Positions 1 through 5,491 of a DNA stretch of 5,801 bases are shown piece after piece. This stretch comes from CAZMVU01 sp964569295 (GTDB lineage: Bacteria > Hydrogenedentota > Hydrogenedentia > Hydrogenedentales > JAGMZX01): assembly GCA_964569295.1 (NCBI GenBank), contig CAZMVU010000257.1:1-5801 (forward strand). Direction: 5' to 3'. Each line of letters begins with the position of its first letter. Positions within the stretch are counted from its first letter, which is position 1. The translations under genes and the position numbers were made by a program. The notes under the pieces were generated by a model, which saw nothing but the letters and a program-made list of their open reading frames with translations, was not told the origin of the DNA and did no database searches.

Positions 1-414
1 CTTCTGATGGGCGAGGTTGTCGATGCCGAGTTCCGCGAGGAGTTCATCGGTGCGTGTTTCTCGTTCGGCTTTCGTGAGCGGCTGATACTCGAGCACGGCC
101 AGGAGGTTTTGCCGCACGGTAAGCTGGCGGAACGCGGACGCCTCCTGCGGCAGATAGGCCATGCCGAGGCGGGCACGCTTGTACATGGGCATACGGCTGA
201 CATCGCGCCCAGTGAACGTAATATGACCGGCATCGGCCTTGAGCAGCCCCACGATCATGTTGAATGTGGTGGTCTTGCCCGCACCATTGGGTCCGAGTAG
301 GCCGACAATCTCGCCGGGCCCCAGGTCAATGGCCACATCGCGCACGACGGTGCGTTTGCGGAAGGACTTGGTGAGTCCGCCGGTGTGCAGCAGCGGTTGT
401 ACGTTGTCGCTCAT
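1..414 (-). CDS. lptB: LptB, LPS export ABC transporter ATP-binding protein (N-terminal part, cut by window edge)
   Basis: This is the cytoplasmic ATPase that powers LPS extraction from the inner membrane, working with LptF and LptG and the LptC-LptA bridge. Only 138 codons are in the window; the family is usually about 240 residues, so the ABC signature, Walker B and switch histidine lie outside. The Walker A motif GPNGAGKT is at residues 41-48 and the Q-loop glutamine at 90. The stretch YLPQEASAFRQL (87-98) is close to the E. coli LptB sequence around its Q-loop. It includes the F-R pair that in E. coli LptB lies in the groove contacting the LptF/G coupling helices. Other ABC ATPases rarely have PQEAS here, which separates this from a generic branched-chain transporter subunit. 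The ATG overlaps the lptA stop as ATGA. I see no Shine-Dalgarno sequence before it, so translation probably depends on coupling to lptA. Confidence 0.95.
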   Translation of the reverse strand, partial: MSDNVQPLLHTGGLTKSFRKRTVVRDVAIDLGPGEIVGLLGPNGAGKTTTFNMIVGLLKADAGHITFTGRDVSRMPMYKRARLGMAYLPQEASAFRQLTVRQNLLAVLEYQPLTKAERETRTDELLAELGIDNLAHQK

Positions 415-1286
415 GGTGCAAGAACATGTGCCGGGTAGGCGGCATGGAGCAAGAGCCGGTTGAGCCGGGTGCGTTCCTTGGCGCCGAGGTCATCGCGCCC
501 GAGCAAAGCATCGGCCGCTTCCGGCAGGTCGGTTTGCGCCCAGGCATCGGCATCATAAAGCTGGGGGTTGTGCAATACGCGGTTGATGTGCTTCAAAAAC
601 GTATCCTCATTGGCGACAATACTGTCCACTGGGGCGTCGGTGAGGATGCGCTGTCCGCTGTCGTTGAGCAGGCTGTGTACGCGCTTGCCGGGGTTGGGTG
701 CATCGGCCTTGATATCCTCCTTCAGCGTGGTTATGAAGCCAGGCAAATCCTCGATCCCCCCTGGCGTGAGCAGGCTCGGGTCCGTGTCGTTCCCGGCTTG
801 CGGCAAGGAGACGTTCTTCGCATGCACCTTGTTCATGCGGTAACGCTGGGTCTCCAAATTGAGCACGAACTGCTCCGCCTCCACATCTTTCATCTGTTCA
901 CTGTTGATAACCACATTGCCGGCAAAAGCGAGCTCGCCGGAATCGAAGTCCCACACCGCCTGGTCGGCGCGCACCTCGGCCATGGGATGCGCCACCGTGA
1001 CGCCGCCTTCCATAAGGATGCGGCTGGGCTGTACGGCCTCGCCCTCGTAATCAAATTTCATCGTGCGCGCTTTGATGGGCAGCGGTTCCATGGTGTCGTC
1101 GCTCGCCAACAGCGTAATCTCGACACCGCCGGTCATCTCGTCTAGGCGCGCACCGAAGTCGCCTACCAGTTCGCCGATGTAGGTGACCTCCATGGCGTCA
1201 TAGCCTTTGCCGCCCTGCTGGGCGAAGGCGGCCGGCCCTGACAGCAAGTATGCCAGCGTCAGCGCACCGCACAAGCATCGTTTCAT
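411..1286 (-). CDS. lptA: LptA/OstA-like periplasmic LPS transport protein with long C-terminal extension
   Basis: LptA-type proteins form the beta-jellyroll bridge that carries LPS through the periplasm between LptC and LptD. The 291-residue product starts with a Sec signal peptide: basic MKR, a hydrophobic stretch to about residue 19, then a probable cut after AFA at 22. Residues 30-160 show the OstA-like pattern of short beta strands, such as the KARTMKFDY and MEGGVTVAH segments, ADQAVWDF, and LAFAGNVVI followed by VEAEQFVLNL. About 130 further residues (roughly 162-291) follow and look mostly helical and charged. E. coli LptA is about 185 residues, so this tail is extra and I do not recognise it. 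The start is firm: AGGAGA lies 8 nt before the ATG, and the ATG overlaps the lptC stop (ATGA). The position between lptC and lptB supports the call; sequence similarity alone would only say OstA-like. Confidence 0.88.
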   Translation of the reverse strand: MKRCLCGALTLAYLLSGPAAFAQQGGKGYDAMEVTYIGELVGDFGARLDEMTGGVEITLLASDDTMEPLPIKARTMKFDYEGEAVQPSRILMEGGVTVAHPMAEVRADQAVWDFDSGELAFAGNVVINSEQMKDVEAEQFVLNLETQRYRMNKVHAKNVSLPQAGNDTDPSLLTPGGIEDLPGFITTLKEDIKADAPNPGKRVHSLLNDSGQRILTDAPVDSIVANEDTFLKHINRVLHNPQLYDADAWAQTDLPEAADALLGRDDLGAKERTRLNRLLLHAAYPAHVLAP

Positions 1287-1924
1287 GGTTCGGATCTCCT
1301 GTCCAGGTGAATGCGCCCCGACACATCGGTCAGCACGAAGCGCCTGGCGTCGGGATACAGCCGTATAGACGCGGCCTCGAGCGTGGCGGTGGGGCCATCG
1401 AGGGTGAGCGGCTTGTCGGAACGGGCCACGCCTTGCTCATTTTCCTGTTGCGGATTCACCCATTCGAGGTTCTGCAATTTGATGACGATATCGTTTACGT
1501 ATGCAGTTACGCCACCCTCGAGCGTTGCGCCCCATGCTTCCTCGAAACGGCCGCGCGCCGCTTCGATGGTGACCGCCTCGTCGTCCGGGGCATCGCCATA
1601 GAGCAGCGCCTGGGCATTCTGCACGGACCACACATCATCCTCGAGCATGGCGAAGCGCTCAGCGTGCAGGCGGAACGTGGGGTTGCGGGGGGCGCCGGCG
1701 GAGGGTTTGGCTTCGTGCAAATAGAGGTTGATCCCCTGCATCGACATGGCGCCGCCGGCGTCCTGTGTTTCGCCCGGGCGCTCGGCGTGCGGCGCCGGTG
1801 GGGACTCGGGGGCGATCCGCCCTTCACAGCCGGCAACGGCCAGGGCGGCGCCCAGCGATACGGCGGCCCCGGCTACCGTGGTGCGCCACCGTGCTCCCCG
1901 CACAGCCTGTCGCAACCAGTTCAC
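1283..1924 (-). CDS. lptC: LptC-like LPS export protein, predicted lipoprotein
   Basis: LptC accepts LPS from the LptB2FG complex and hands it to LptA. I chose the GTG start at 1924, giving 213 residues. It overlaps the coaX stop as GTGA and has AGAGG 6 nt upstream; any longer reading in this frame runs backwards through coaX and is not real. Residues 17-32 are hydrophobic and end in LAVAG-C33, a lipobox fitting signal peptidase II processing, followed by Glu at +2 and a proline-rich linker (about 40-60). Residues 62-208 carry LptC/OstA-like strands: FRLHAERFAML, VTIEAARGRFEE, ATLEGGVTAYVND, VIKLQNLEWVN, LTLDGPTATLEA and FVLTDVSGRIHL. E. coli LptC (about 190 residues) uses an uncleaved transmembrane helix, so a lipid anchor would be a variant. 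The family call rests on this strand pattern plus the position directly before lptA and lptB. Confidence 0.83.
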   Translation of the reverse strand: MNWLRQAVRGARWRTTVAGAAVSLGAALAVAGCEGRIAPESPPAPHAERPGETQDAGGAMSMQGINLYLHEAKPSAGAPRNPTFRLHAERFAMLEDDVWSVQNAQALLYGDAPDDEAVTIEAARGRFEEAWGATLEGGVTAYVNDIVIKLQNLEWVNPQQENEQGVARSDKPLTLDGPTATLEAASIRLYPDARRFVLTDVSGRIHLDRRSEP

Positions 1925-2697
1925 GCGGAGCCTCTCTCGTTTCGTTCGTAAACGGCCTTGAGCCCTTTGAGGGTGAGCAACGGATCGACTACGTCGATCC
2001 GTTCCGCAAGCGCGGCAATAGTTCCCGCATGGCCGCCGGTGGCGATGACCTTGGGGGCGGTGCCCATTTCCGCAGCCATCCGGCGCACCAGCCCGTCGAC
2101 CATGTCTGCGTAGCCGTAGGTGAGCCCCGATCGGATGTTCGTTATCGTGTCGCGGCCGATGACATGCGGCGGGACGGCGATGTCGATCCGCGGCAGTTTG
2201 GCGCAGCGTTCGAAGAGCACATCGGCCGAGAGATGCAGCCCCGCCAGGATCACGCCACCGCGCCACTCGTTCTTCGCCGAAATGACATCGAGCGTGGTGG
2301 CCGTGCCAAAGTCGATCACGATGAGTGGGCCCTTGTGTTCGGCCAGTGCGCCCACCGCATTCACGATGCGGTCCGCACCGACTTCTTTCGGATTCTCGAC
2401 CTGAAGCACTACGCCGGTTTTAACGCCCGGCTCGACCATCACGAGCCGTGCGCCAAACACATGATGTGCGATGTAGTCGAGGGCGGTATTGAGTTGGGGC
2501 ACCACACTGGCGATGCAACACCCGCCGATCCGCGCGGGATCAAGGCCATCGGTTTGCAACAGCATGTGAAACAACACGCGTAACTCGTCTGCAGTGCGGT
2601 AGTTGCTCGTGTACACGCGCCAATGTCCGCGCAACGTTTTCCCTTCGTAGAGGCCGAGCACGGTGTGGGTATTGCCCACGTCCATTACAAGGAGCAT
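1921..2697 (-). CDS. coaX: Type III pantothenate kinase
   Basis: CoaX phosphorylates pantothenate, the first step of coenzyme A synthesis, in the cytoplasm. The type III enzyme is known to escape feedback inhibition by CoA and to need a monovalent cation. The 258-residue product matches the usual 255-260. The N-terminal phosphate-binding motif is MDVGNT (5-10); the pantothenate-binding block is NPKEVGADRIVN (102-113) with the catalytic aspartate at 109. The second ATP-binding motif DFGTATT is at 129-135, and KVIATGG (216-222) and VDPLLTLKGL (237-246) are near the C terminus. The usual GGxIxPG loop reads GGVILAG (147-153), with alanine for proline. I chose the ATG at 2697 because MLLVMDVGNT aligns with other CoaX N termini and GGAGA lies 6 nt upstream. 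An ATG four codons later overlaps the birA stop and is less likely. The gene overlaps birA by 13 nt and lptC by 4 nt. Confidence 0.97.
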   Translation of the reverse strand: MLLVMDVGNTHTVLGLYEGKTLRGHWRVYTSNYRTADELRVLFHMLLQTDGLDPARIGGCCIASVVPQLNTALDYIAHHVFGARLVMVEPGVKTGVVLQVENPKEVGADRIVNAVGALAEHKGPLIVIDFGTATTLDVISAKNEWRGGVILAGLHLSADVLFERCAKLPRIDIAVPPHVIGRDTITNIRSGLTYGYADMVDGLVRRMAAEMGTAPKVIATGGHAGTIAALAERIDVVDPLLTLKGLKAVYERNERGSA

Positions 2698-3533
2698 GGC
2701 CGTTCTCCATCCATGAATGCTATTGGGCCGCTGTACAGGCGCTGCACGCCCCCGGACGTAGCCAGCACCAGCGCGCCATCTGCATCGATGCCGGTCACCC
2801 TGCCCACGACAGCGCCCTGGCGCACCGTGTGCCCCACGACATCGAGGGCGCGCCGCCAGCGTTCCATGACCGCGTTGGCTTTGCCACCATACAATTGCGC
2901 GACGGCGCTGTCGAGCGCAAAGAGAATCTCCGCCAAGAGCTCCCCGCGGTCCCAGGTTTCGCTGGTTTCCGCGGCAAGGCTGGTGGCCACAGGGCGCAAA
3001 TCTTTCGGGAAGTCGCCCGGTGCATGGTGCACATTGACCCCTATGCCCAGCGCGTTCCAGCCGGCCTTGTGCTCGACGAGCACCCCCGCCACCTTGCGGC
3101 CATTGAGCAGCAGATCGTTGGGCCATGCGATTTCGAGGCGCGCCTTGGGGCGTGCAGCGTCGCGTATGGCAAGGGCGGCGGCGGCGGTAAGGCCGTGGGG
3201 GGAGCCCTCGATCACCACCGAACACCAGAGGCCGCGCCCCGGCGCGCTGTGCCACGAGCGCCCATGCGTCCCGCGGCCGCCGGTTTGTGCATCGGCTACG
3301 AACACAGCGCCATCCATCCGGCAATTGGCGGCCAGTGTTTGGGTCGAGGCGGCCTCGGGGTAATACGCCACCCACCGGCCCACACGCTCGGTTGGGCGCG
3401 CGGGCATATCGAGGTGCCAGGTGTTGCTGGTTTCCAAGGAGAAGGTGTCCTGCACTTGTGCGGAAAACGCCGCGTTAAAAGAGGCGTGGAAGCCTCTTGT
3501 ACGGTAGACGCGGCATCTTGCTGCGTCAGACAT
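2685..3533 (-). CDS. birA: Biotin--[acetyl-CoA-carboxylase] ligase, no HTH domain (start uncertain)
   Basis: This enzyme makes biotinyl-AMP and attaches biotin to the lysine of carboxylase carrier domains such as AccB. Counting from the ATG at 3533, the 282 residues show: the substrate loop start AASTQ (61-65); the biotinyl-AMP loop TGGRGTHGRSW (84-94); WPNDLLLNGRKVAGVLVE (137-154); GIGVNV (163-168); and a small C-terminal SH3-like domain (about 233-275). There is no N-terminal helix-turn-helix, so it is a monofunctional ligase, not a repressor like E. coli BirA. The start is doubtful. The first 26 codons have about half G/C at third positions, against a visibly higher share downstream. They contain a hairpin with a T-tail, and neither start has a Shine-Dalgarno sequence. 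A GTG at 3455 would begin MQDTFSLE and give 256 residues, a more usual length. Coordinates here are the longest form, which overlaps nadC by 8 nt. Confidence 0.93.
   Translation of the reverse strand: MSDAARCRVYRTRGFHASFNAAFSAQVQDTFSLETSNTWHLDMPARPTERVGRWVAYYPEAASTQTLAANCRMDGAVFVADAQTGGRGTHGRSWHSAPGRGLWCSVVIEGSPHGLTAAAALAIRDAARPKARLEIAWPNDLLLNGRKVAGVLVEHKAGWNALGIGVNVHHAPGDFPKDLRPVATSLAAETSETWDRGELLAEILFALDSAVAQLYGGKANAVMERWRRALDVVGHTVRQGAVVGRVTGIDADGALVLATSGGVQRLYSGPIAFMDGERPCSL
3479..3498 (-). terminator. Terminator-like hairpin between nadC and birA
   Basis: On the minus strand AAGAGGC, a 6-nt loop TTCCAC and GCCTCTT form a perfect 7-bp stem whose 3' end runs into TTAA, giving four consecutive T. 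It begins 27 nt after the nadC stop. It falls in the first 20 codons of the longest birA reading, so either it is coding by chance or birA starts further downstream. As a terminator it would be weak (short stem, short T run) and may only attenuate. Confidence 0.35.
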
Positions 3534-4365
3534 TCGTAATCAGGAGCGACATGTCGGCGGCGGGCGATGAATGCGTAACCGCGCCCACGGAGATGAAGTC
3601 GACCCCGGTCTCACCGATGGCGCGTAACCGTTCCAGGGTAACATTGCCGCTGGCCTCGAGCAGGACCTTGTGGCCATGCCCGCGCCGTGCGGCCTCGCGC
3701 ATTTCCGCCAGGCTCATGTTGTCCAGCATAATGACATCCGCGCCCGAGGCCAGCGCCTGCGCGAACTCGTCCATGTTACGTACCTCGACCTCGATCCGCA
3801 GGATATGTGGCGCGATGCCCCGTACCTTGCGGATGGCCTCGTCAATGCCGCCGGCCGCGGTGATATGGTTTTCCTTGATCAACACGCCGTGAAACAGCGT
3901 GGTGCGGTGATTCGCGCCGCCGCCGTGGGCCACCGCCTCCTTCTCGAGATAGCGCAGCATGGGCGTGGTCTTACGCGTGTCGCACACCTGGGCGAGCAGC
4001 CCGTCCAGGACGTCCACATACCGCGCCGTCATCGTCGCGATGCCAGACAGGTGTTGAATGAGATTCATGGCCGTGCGCTCGGCGGTGAGCACGCTGCGGG
4101 TGCGGCCATTGAACGTCGCCAGGGTGTCCCCGGCTTGAAAGCGTTCGCCATCCAGGATCGAATTCCAGTCGCGGATATCCGCATCCATCAGTTCGAACGC
4201 CAGGCGAAAGGGGCGCATACCGCTCAACACGCCGTCCTGCTTGCCCACAAGGCGTGCCTCGCACCGGGCTTCCGCCGGCACGGTCGCATTCGTGGTGATG
4301 TCCTCCCGGCCGATGTCCTCATCCAGGGCGGCGCGCATGAGGCTCCTGAGATCCTGATCATTCAC
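3526..4365 (-). CDS. nadC: Nicotinate-nucleotide pyrophosphorylase (quinolinate phosphoribosyltransferase)
   Basis: NadC converts quinolinate and PRPP to nicotinate mononucleotide, CO2 and pyrophosphate, the last step of de novo NAD precursor synthesis, in the cytoplasm. The 279 residues match the family length. Hallmarks in order: LDEDIGREDITT (14-25); ERTAMNLIQHLSGIAT (96-111), facing the active site; DTRKTTP (129-135), giving the substrate-binding arginine and lysine; HGGGANHR (147-154); LIKENH (162-167); the acidic IEVEV (191-195); DVIMLDN (210-216); EASGN (237-241); and the phosphate-binding end SVGAVTHS (259-266). I chose the GTG at 4365 because GGAGGG lies 8 nt upstream, an excellent ribosome binding site. 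An in-frame ATG at 4383 has none and would place that site inside the coding region. It is the first gene of the leftward operon and overlaps the longest birA reading by 8 nt. Confidence 0.97.
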   Translation of the reverse strand: MNDQDLRSLMRAALDEDIGREDITTNATVPAEARCEARLVGKQDGVLSGMRPFRLAFELMDADIRDWNSILDGERFQAGDTLATFNGRTRSVLTAERTAMNLIQHLSGIATMTARYVDVLDGLLAQVCDTRKTTPMLRYLEKEAVAHGGGANHRTTLFHGVLIKENHITAAGGIDEAIRKVRGIAPHILRIEVEVRNMDEFAQALASGADVIMLDNMSLAEMREAARRGHGHKVLLEASGNVTLERLRAIGETGVDFISVGAVTHSSPAADMSLLITNV

Positions 4366-4373
4366 AAACAAAA

Positions 4374-4379
4374 CCCTCC
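4374..4379 (-). promoter_or_regulatory. Ribosome binding site that decides the nadC start
   Basis: On the minus strand GGAGGG is followed by 8 nt and then GTG at 4365. It is the strongest Shine-Dalgarno match in the window and argues for the GTG start over the ATG at 4383. Confidence 0.8.
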
Positions 4380-4392
4380 GCATAGGGGCGGA

Positions 4393-4398
4393 ATGGTA
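4393..4398 (-). promoter_or_regulatory. Possible extended -10 of the nadC operon promoter
   Basis: The minus strand reads TGCTACCAT, an extended -10 form (TGn, then TACCAT with four of six consensus bases). No good -35 lies at 16-18 bp. Transcription would begin near 4386, giving a leader of about 21 nt that just contains the nadC ribosome binding site. The geometry is sensible, but the motif is weak. Confidence 0.3.
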
Positions 4399-4496
4399 GC
4401 ACAATACCCCCTTCCAATGCAGCTTGCTGCCAACCCGGTTGTCGTGACTTGATGAGAATGTTCCCTGCGGGTTGTTACTGTCTTGCACGCCAGCAC

Positions 4497-4523
4497 GCAG
4501 AAAGAACACCAGCATGTTTCTGC
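4497..4523. repeat. Inverted repeat, possible operator
   Basis: GCAGAAA at 4497-4503 is the exact reverse complement of TTTCTGC at 4517-4523, with 13 nt between. Half-site centres are about 20 bp apart, two helical turns, as in many dimeric regulator sites. GCACG also occurs three times in and beside it (4485-4489, 4493-4497, 4522-4526). No regulator is identifiable. Confidence 0.4.
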
Positions 4524-4549
4524 ACGAAAGCATACAAGGTATTCGTGTC

Positions 4550-4564
4550 CATGGTGTTACCATG
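4550..4564. repeat. Short palindrome CATGGT-gtt-ACCATG
   Basis: Perfect 6-bp arms around a 3-nt spacer, 16 bp upstream of the possible -35 of the rightward gene. It could be an operator or a chance palindrome. Confidence 0.35.
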
Positions 4565-4579
4565 TGTGAGAACTGCCGG

Positions 4580-4609
4580 GTGTCACATGGACTTGTGAGT
4601 GTTTATAGG
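4580..4609 (+). promoter_or_regulatory. Possible promoter of the DUF2726 gene
   Basis: GTGTCA (4580-4585, four of six with TTGACA) is separated by 18 bp from TATAGG (4604-4609, four of six with TATAAT). Transcription would start near 4616 and leave a leader of about 100 nt ending in the hairpin at 4691-4705. Confidence 0.3.
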
Positions 4610-4690
4610 GATGAGGGCAGTCGCGCTTCGCCTGCGCGCTGAAGTGCGCACAACGAACCAGCGCCACATTGCGGTGGTACGCGCTGAATT

Positions 4691-4705
4691 GTGGGCGTAG
4701 CCCAC
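4691..4705 (+). promoter_or_regulatory. Hairpin immediately upstream of the DUF2726 ribosome binding site
   Basis: GTGGGC, loop GTA, GCCCAC: a perfect 6-bp stem ending 3 nt before AGGA (4709-4712), the likely Shine-Dalgarno of the gene at 4717. It could modulate translation, or it may be the edge of a dispersed repeat, because a related hairpin lies at 5396-5411 beyond the gene. Confidence 0.5.
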
Positions 4706-4716
4706 GTTAGGATGGC

Positions 4717-5244
4717 ATGATGGACCCGATGCTTTGGCTTGCGCTTGGCGCGAGCGTGGCGGTGCTGCTGCTGATCGCCGCCGCATTGACCCTGGGAAGC
4801 GCGGGGCGCAAAGAACGCGAGGCCGTCTACCAGCGGCGCGAGGACGCGTTGCTCACCAAAACGGAACAGCACTTTTTCCACGCCCTCGATGACGCGGTCG
4901 GCGCCGAGTTCCGCATCATGGCAAAGGTGCGCCTCGGCGACATCATCCGCCCGCGCAAGGGCATGGAGAAGAGCGATTGGCGACGCGCATTCAACCGGGT
5001 GAGTGCGAAGCACGTGGATTTTGTGCTCTGTGATCGGGAATCGGTCGCGCCGTGCTGCGTGATCGAGCTCGATGACGCCACCCACCAGCGCGTGGACCGT
5101 GCAGCGCGGGACGGTTTCGTGGACCAGGCCCTCGCAGATGCTCAGCTCCCCATCGTTCATGTGCCGACGCAACAACGCTATGAGCGCGCGGCGGTGCGCG
5201 AGGCCATTGCCGCGGCTTGCGCAACGGCACCGGCGCAGCGGTAA
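4717..5244 (+). CDS. Membrane-anchored DUF2726 protein
   Basis: A 175-residue protein of unknown role. Residues 5-27 form one hydrophobic segment (LWLALGASVAVLLLIAAALTL), followed by a basic RKER, so the rest should face the cytoplasm. Residues 38-160 match the DUF2726 pattern as I know it: Y38 then ALLTKTEQHFFHALDDAV, IMAKVRLGDII (67-77), KHVDFVLCD (98-106), CVIELDDATHQ (114-124), RDGFVDQAL (131-139) and LPIVHVP (144-150). The family has been linked to the PD-(D/E)XK/VSR nuclease fold. Candidate acidic and catalytic residues here are D101, E117, D119 and H123; the classical lysine after E117 is absent. AGGA at 4709-4712 sits 4 nt before the first ATG and 7 nt before a second ATG at 4720, so the second may be the true start. 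It stands alone, divergent from the nadC operon. Nuclease activity is not shown. Confidence 0.85.
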   Translation: MMDPMLWLALGASVAVLLLIAAALTLGSAGRKEREAVYQRREDALLTKTEQHFFHALDDAVGAEFRIMAKVRLGDIIRPRKGMEKSDWRRAFNRVSAKHVDFVLCDRESVAPCCVIELDDATHQRVDRAARDGFVDQALADAQLPIVHVPTQQRYERAAVREAIAAACATAPAQR

Positions 5245-5446
5245 CAGGGAGAAAACCGCGGGCAAGCACATGCGGTGGAACCTGGCGCGGCCGGGAGACC
5301 ACGGCGCAACGGCGTGCTTTGCATACGGGTTGAAGCTCGTATCATAAAAACAAGTGTCATGGGCATTGTCCCAACGTTAGTCGCATAATTCCAACGTGGG
5401 CGACGCCCCACAACCCAAGGATGGGAAGGTGTGTTACGTGGTTGGT
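5245..5446. other. Non-coding region downstream of the DUF2726 gene
   Basis: No gene recognised. No T-tailed terminator follows the stop at 5242-5244. ATACGGG (5323-5329) can pair with CTCGTAT (5336-5342, one G-U) around a 6-nt loop and is followed by a run of five A, so a T-tail exists only for the opposite strand, on the wrong side of the stem for termination. CCAACGT occurs twice, 20 nt apart (5371-5377 and 5391-5397). Confidence 0.5.
5396..5411. repeat. Bulged hairpin related to the one at 4691-4705
   Basis: GTGGGC, loop GAC, GCCCCAC with one bulged C. Like the hairpin at 4691 it is preceded by an AATT and followed within 15 nt by AGGATGG. CCCAACGTTAG at 5370-5380 also resembles CCCACGTTAG at 4702-4710. 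These look like two diverged copies of one short element flanking the DUF2726 gene. Confidence 0.45.
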
Positions 5447-5469
5447 GGTTCGGGGTTCGGGGTTCGGGG
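5447..5469. repeat. Tandem 7-bp repeat (GGTTCGG, 3.3 copies)
   Basis: Three perfect copies of GGTTCGG in a row plus a partial fourth (GG). I remember heptamers of this type (CGAACCC on the other strand) as scattered intergenic repeats in several GC-rich genomes. The minus-strand reading through it is low-complexity and not a credible protein. Confidence 0.85.
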
Positions 5470-5491
5470 CGACTTGTGATTAGCAAAGACG

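Larger units (their letters stand above)
4366..4716. other. Divergent intergenic region between nadC and the DUF2726 gene
   Basis: About 350 bp with no convincing gene. It holds the nadC ribosome binding site and weak -10 at its left end, two inverted repeats in the middle (4497-4523 and 4550-4564), a possible rightward promoter (4580-4609) and a start-proximal hairpin (4691-4705). Short readings here on either strand have no ribosome binding site and no recognisable protein. Confidence 0.7.

Noticed and set aside
426..1145. Long plus-strand reading opposite lptA.
   Set aside because: An antisense shadow of lptA, which has a signal peptide, OstA-like strands and proper start signals on the minus strand.
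1925..2266. N-terminal extension of lptC upstream of GTG 1924.
   Set aside because: It runs antisense-free but out of frame through coaX, is Arg- and Pro-rich as expected of a shadow reading, and the GTG has its own ribosome binding site.
2698..3375. Long N-terminal extension of coaX, suggesting a fusion with an upstream domain.
   Set aside because: The extra residues are a frame-shifted shadow of birA; CoaX proper begins at MLLVMDVGNT.
4603..5271. Long minus-strand reading opposite the DUF2726 gene.
   Set aside because: The plus strand has a recognisable domain, a membrane segment and a ribosome binding site; the minus reading has none.
5255..5276. Weak terminator for a leftward transcript (ACCGC/GCGGT with TTTT on the minus strand).
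   Set aside because: Only 5 bp of stem with a 12-nt loop, and no leftward gene is seen to its right.
5447..5469. CRISPR array.
   Set aside because: The unit is 7 bp, directly adjacent and without spacers; no cas gene is in the window.
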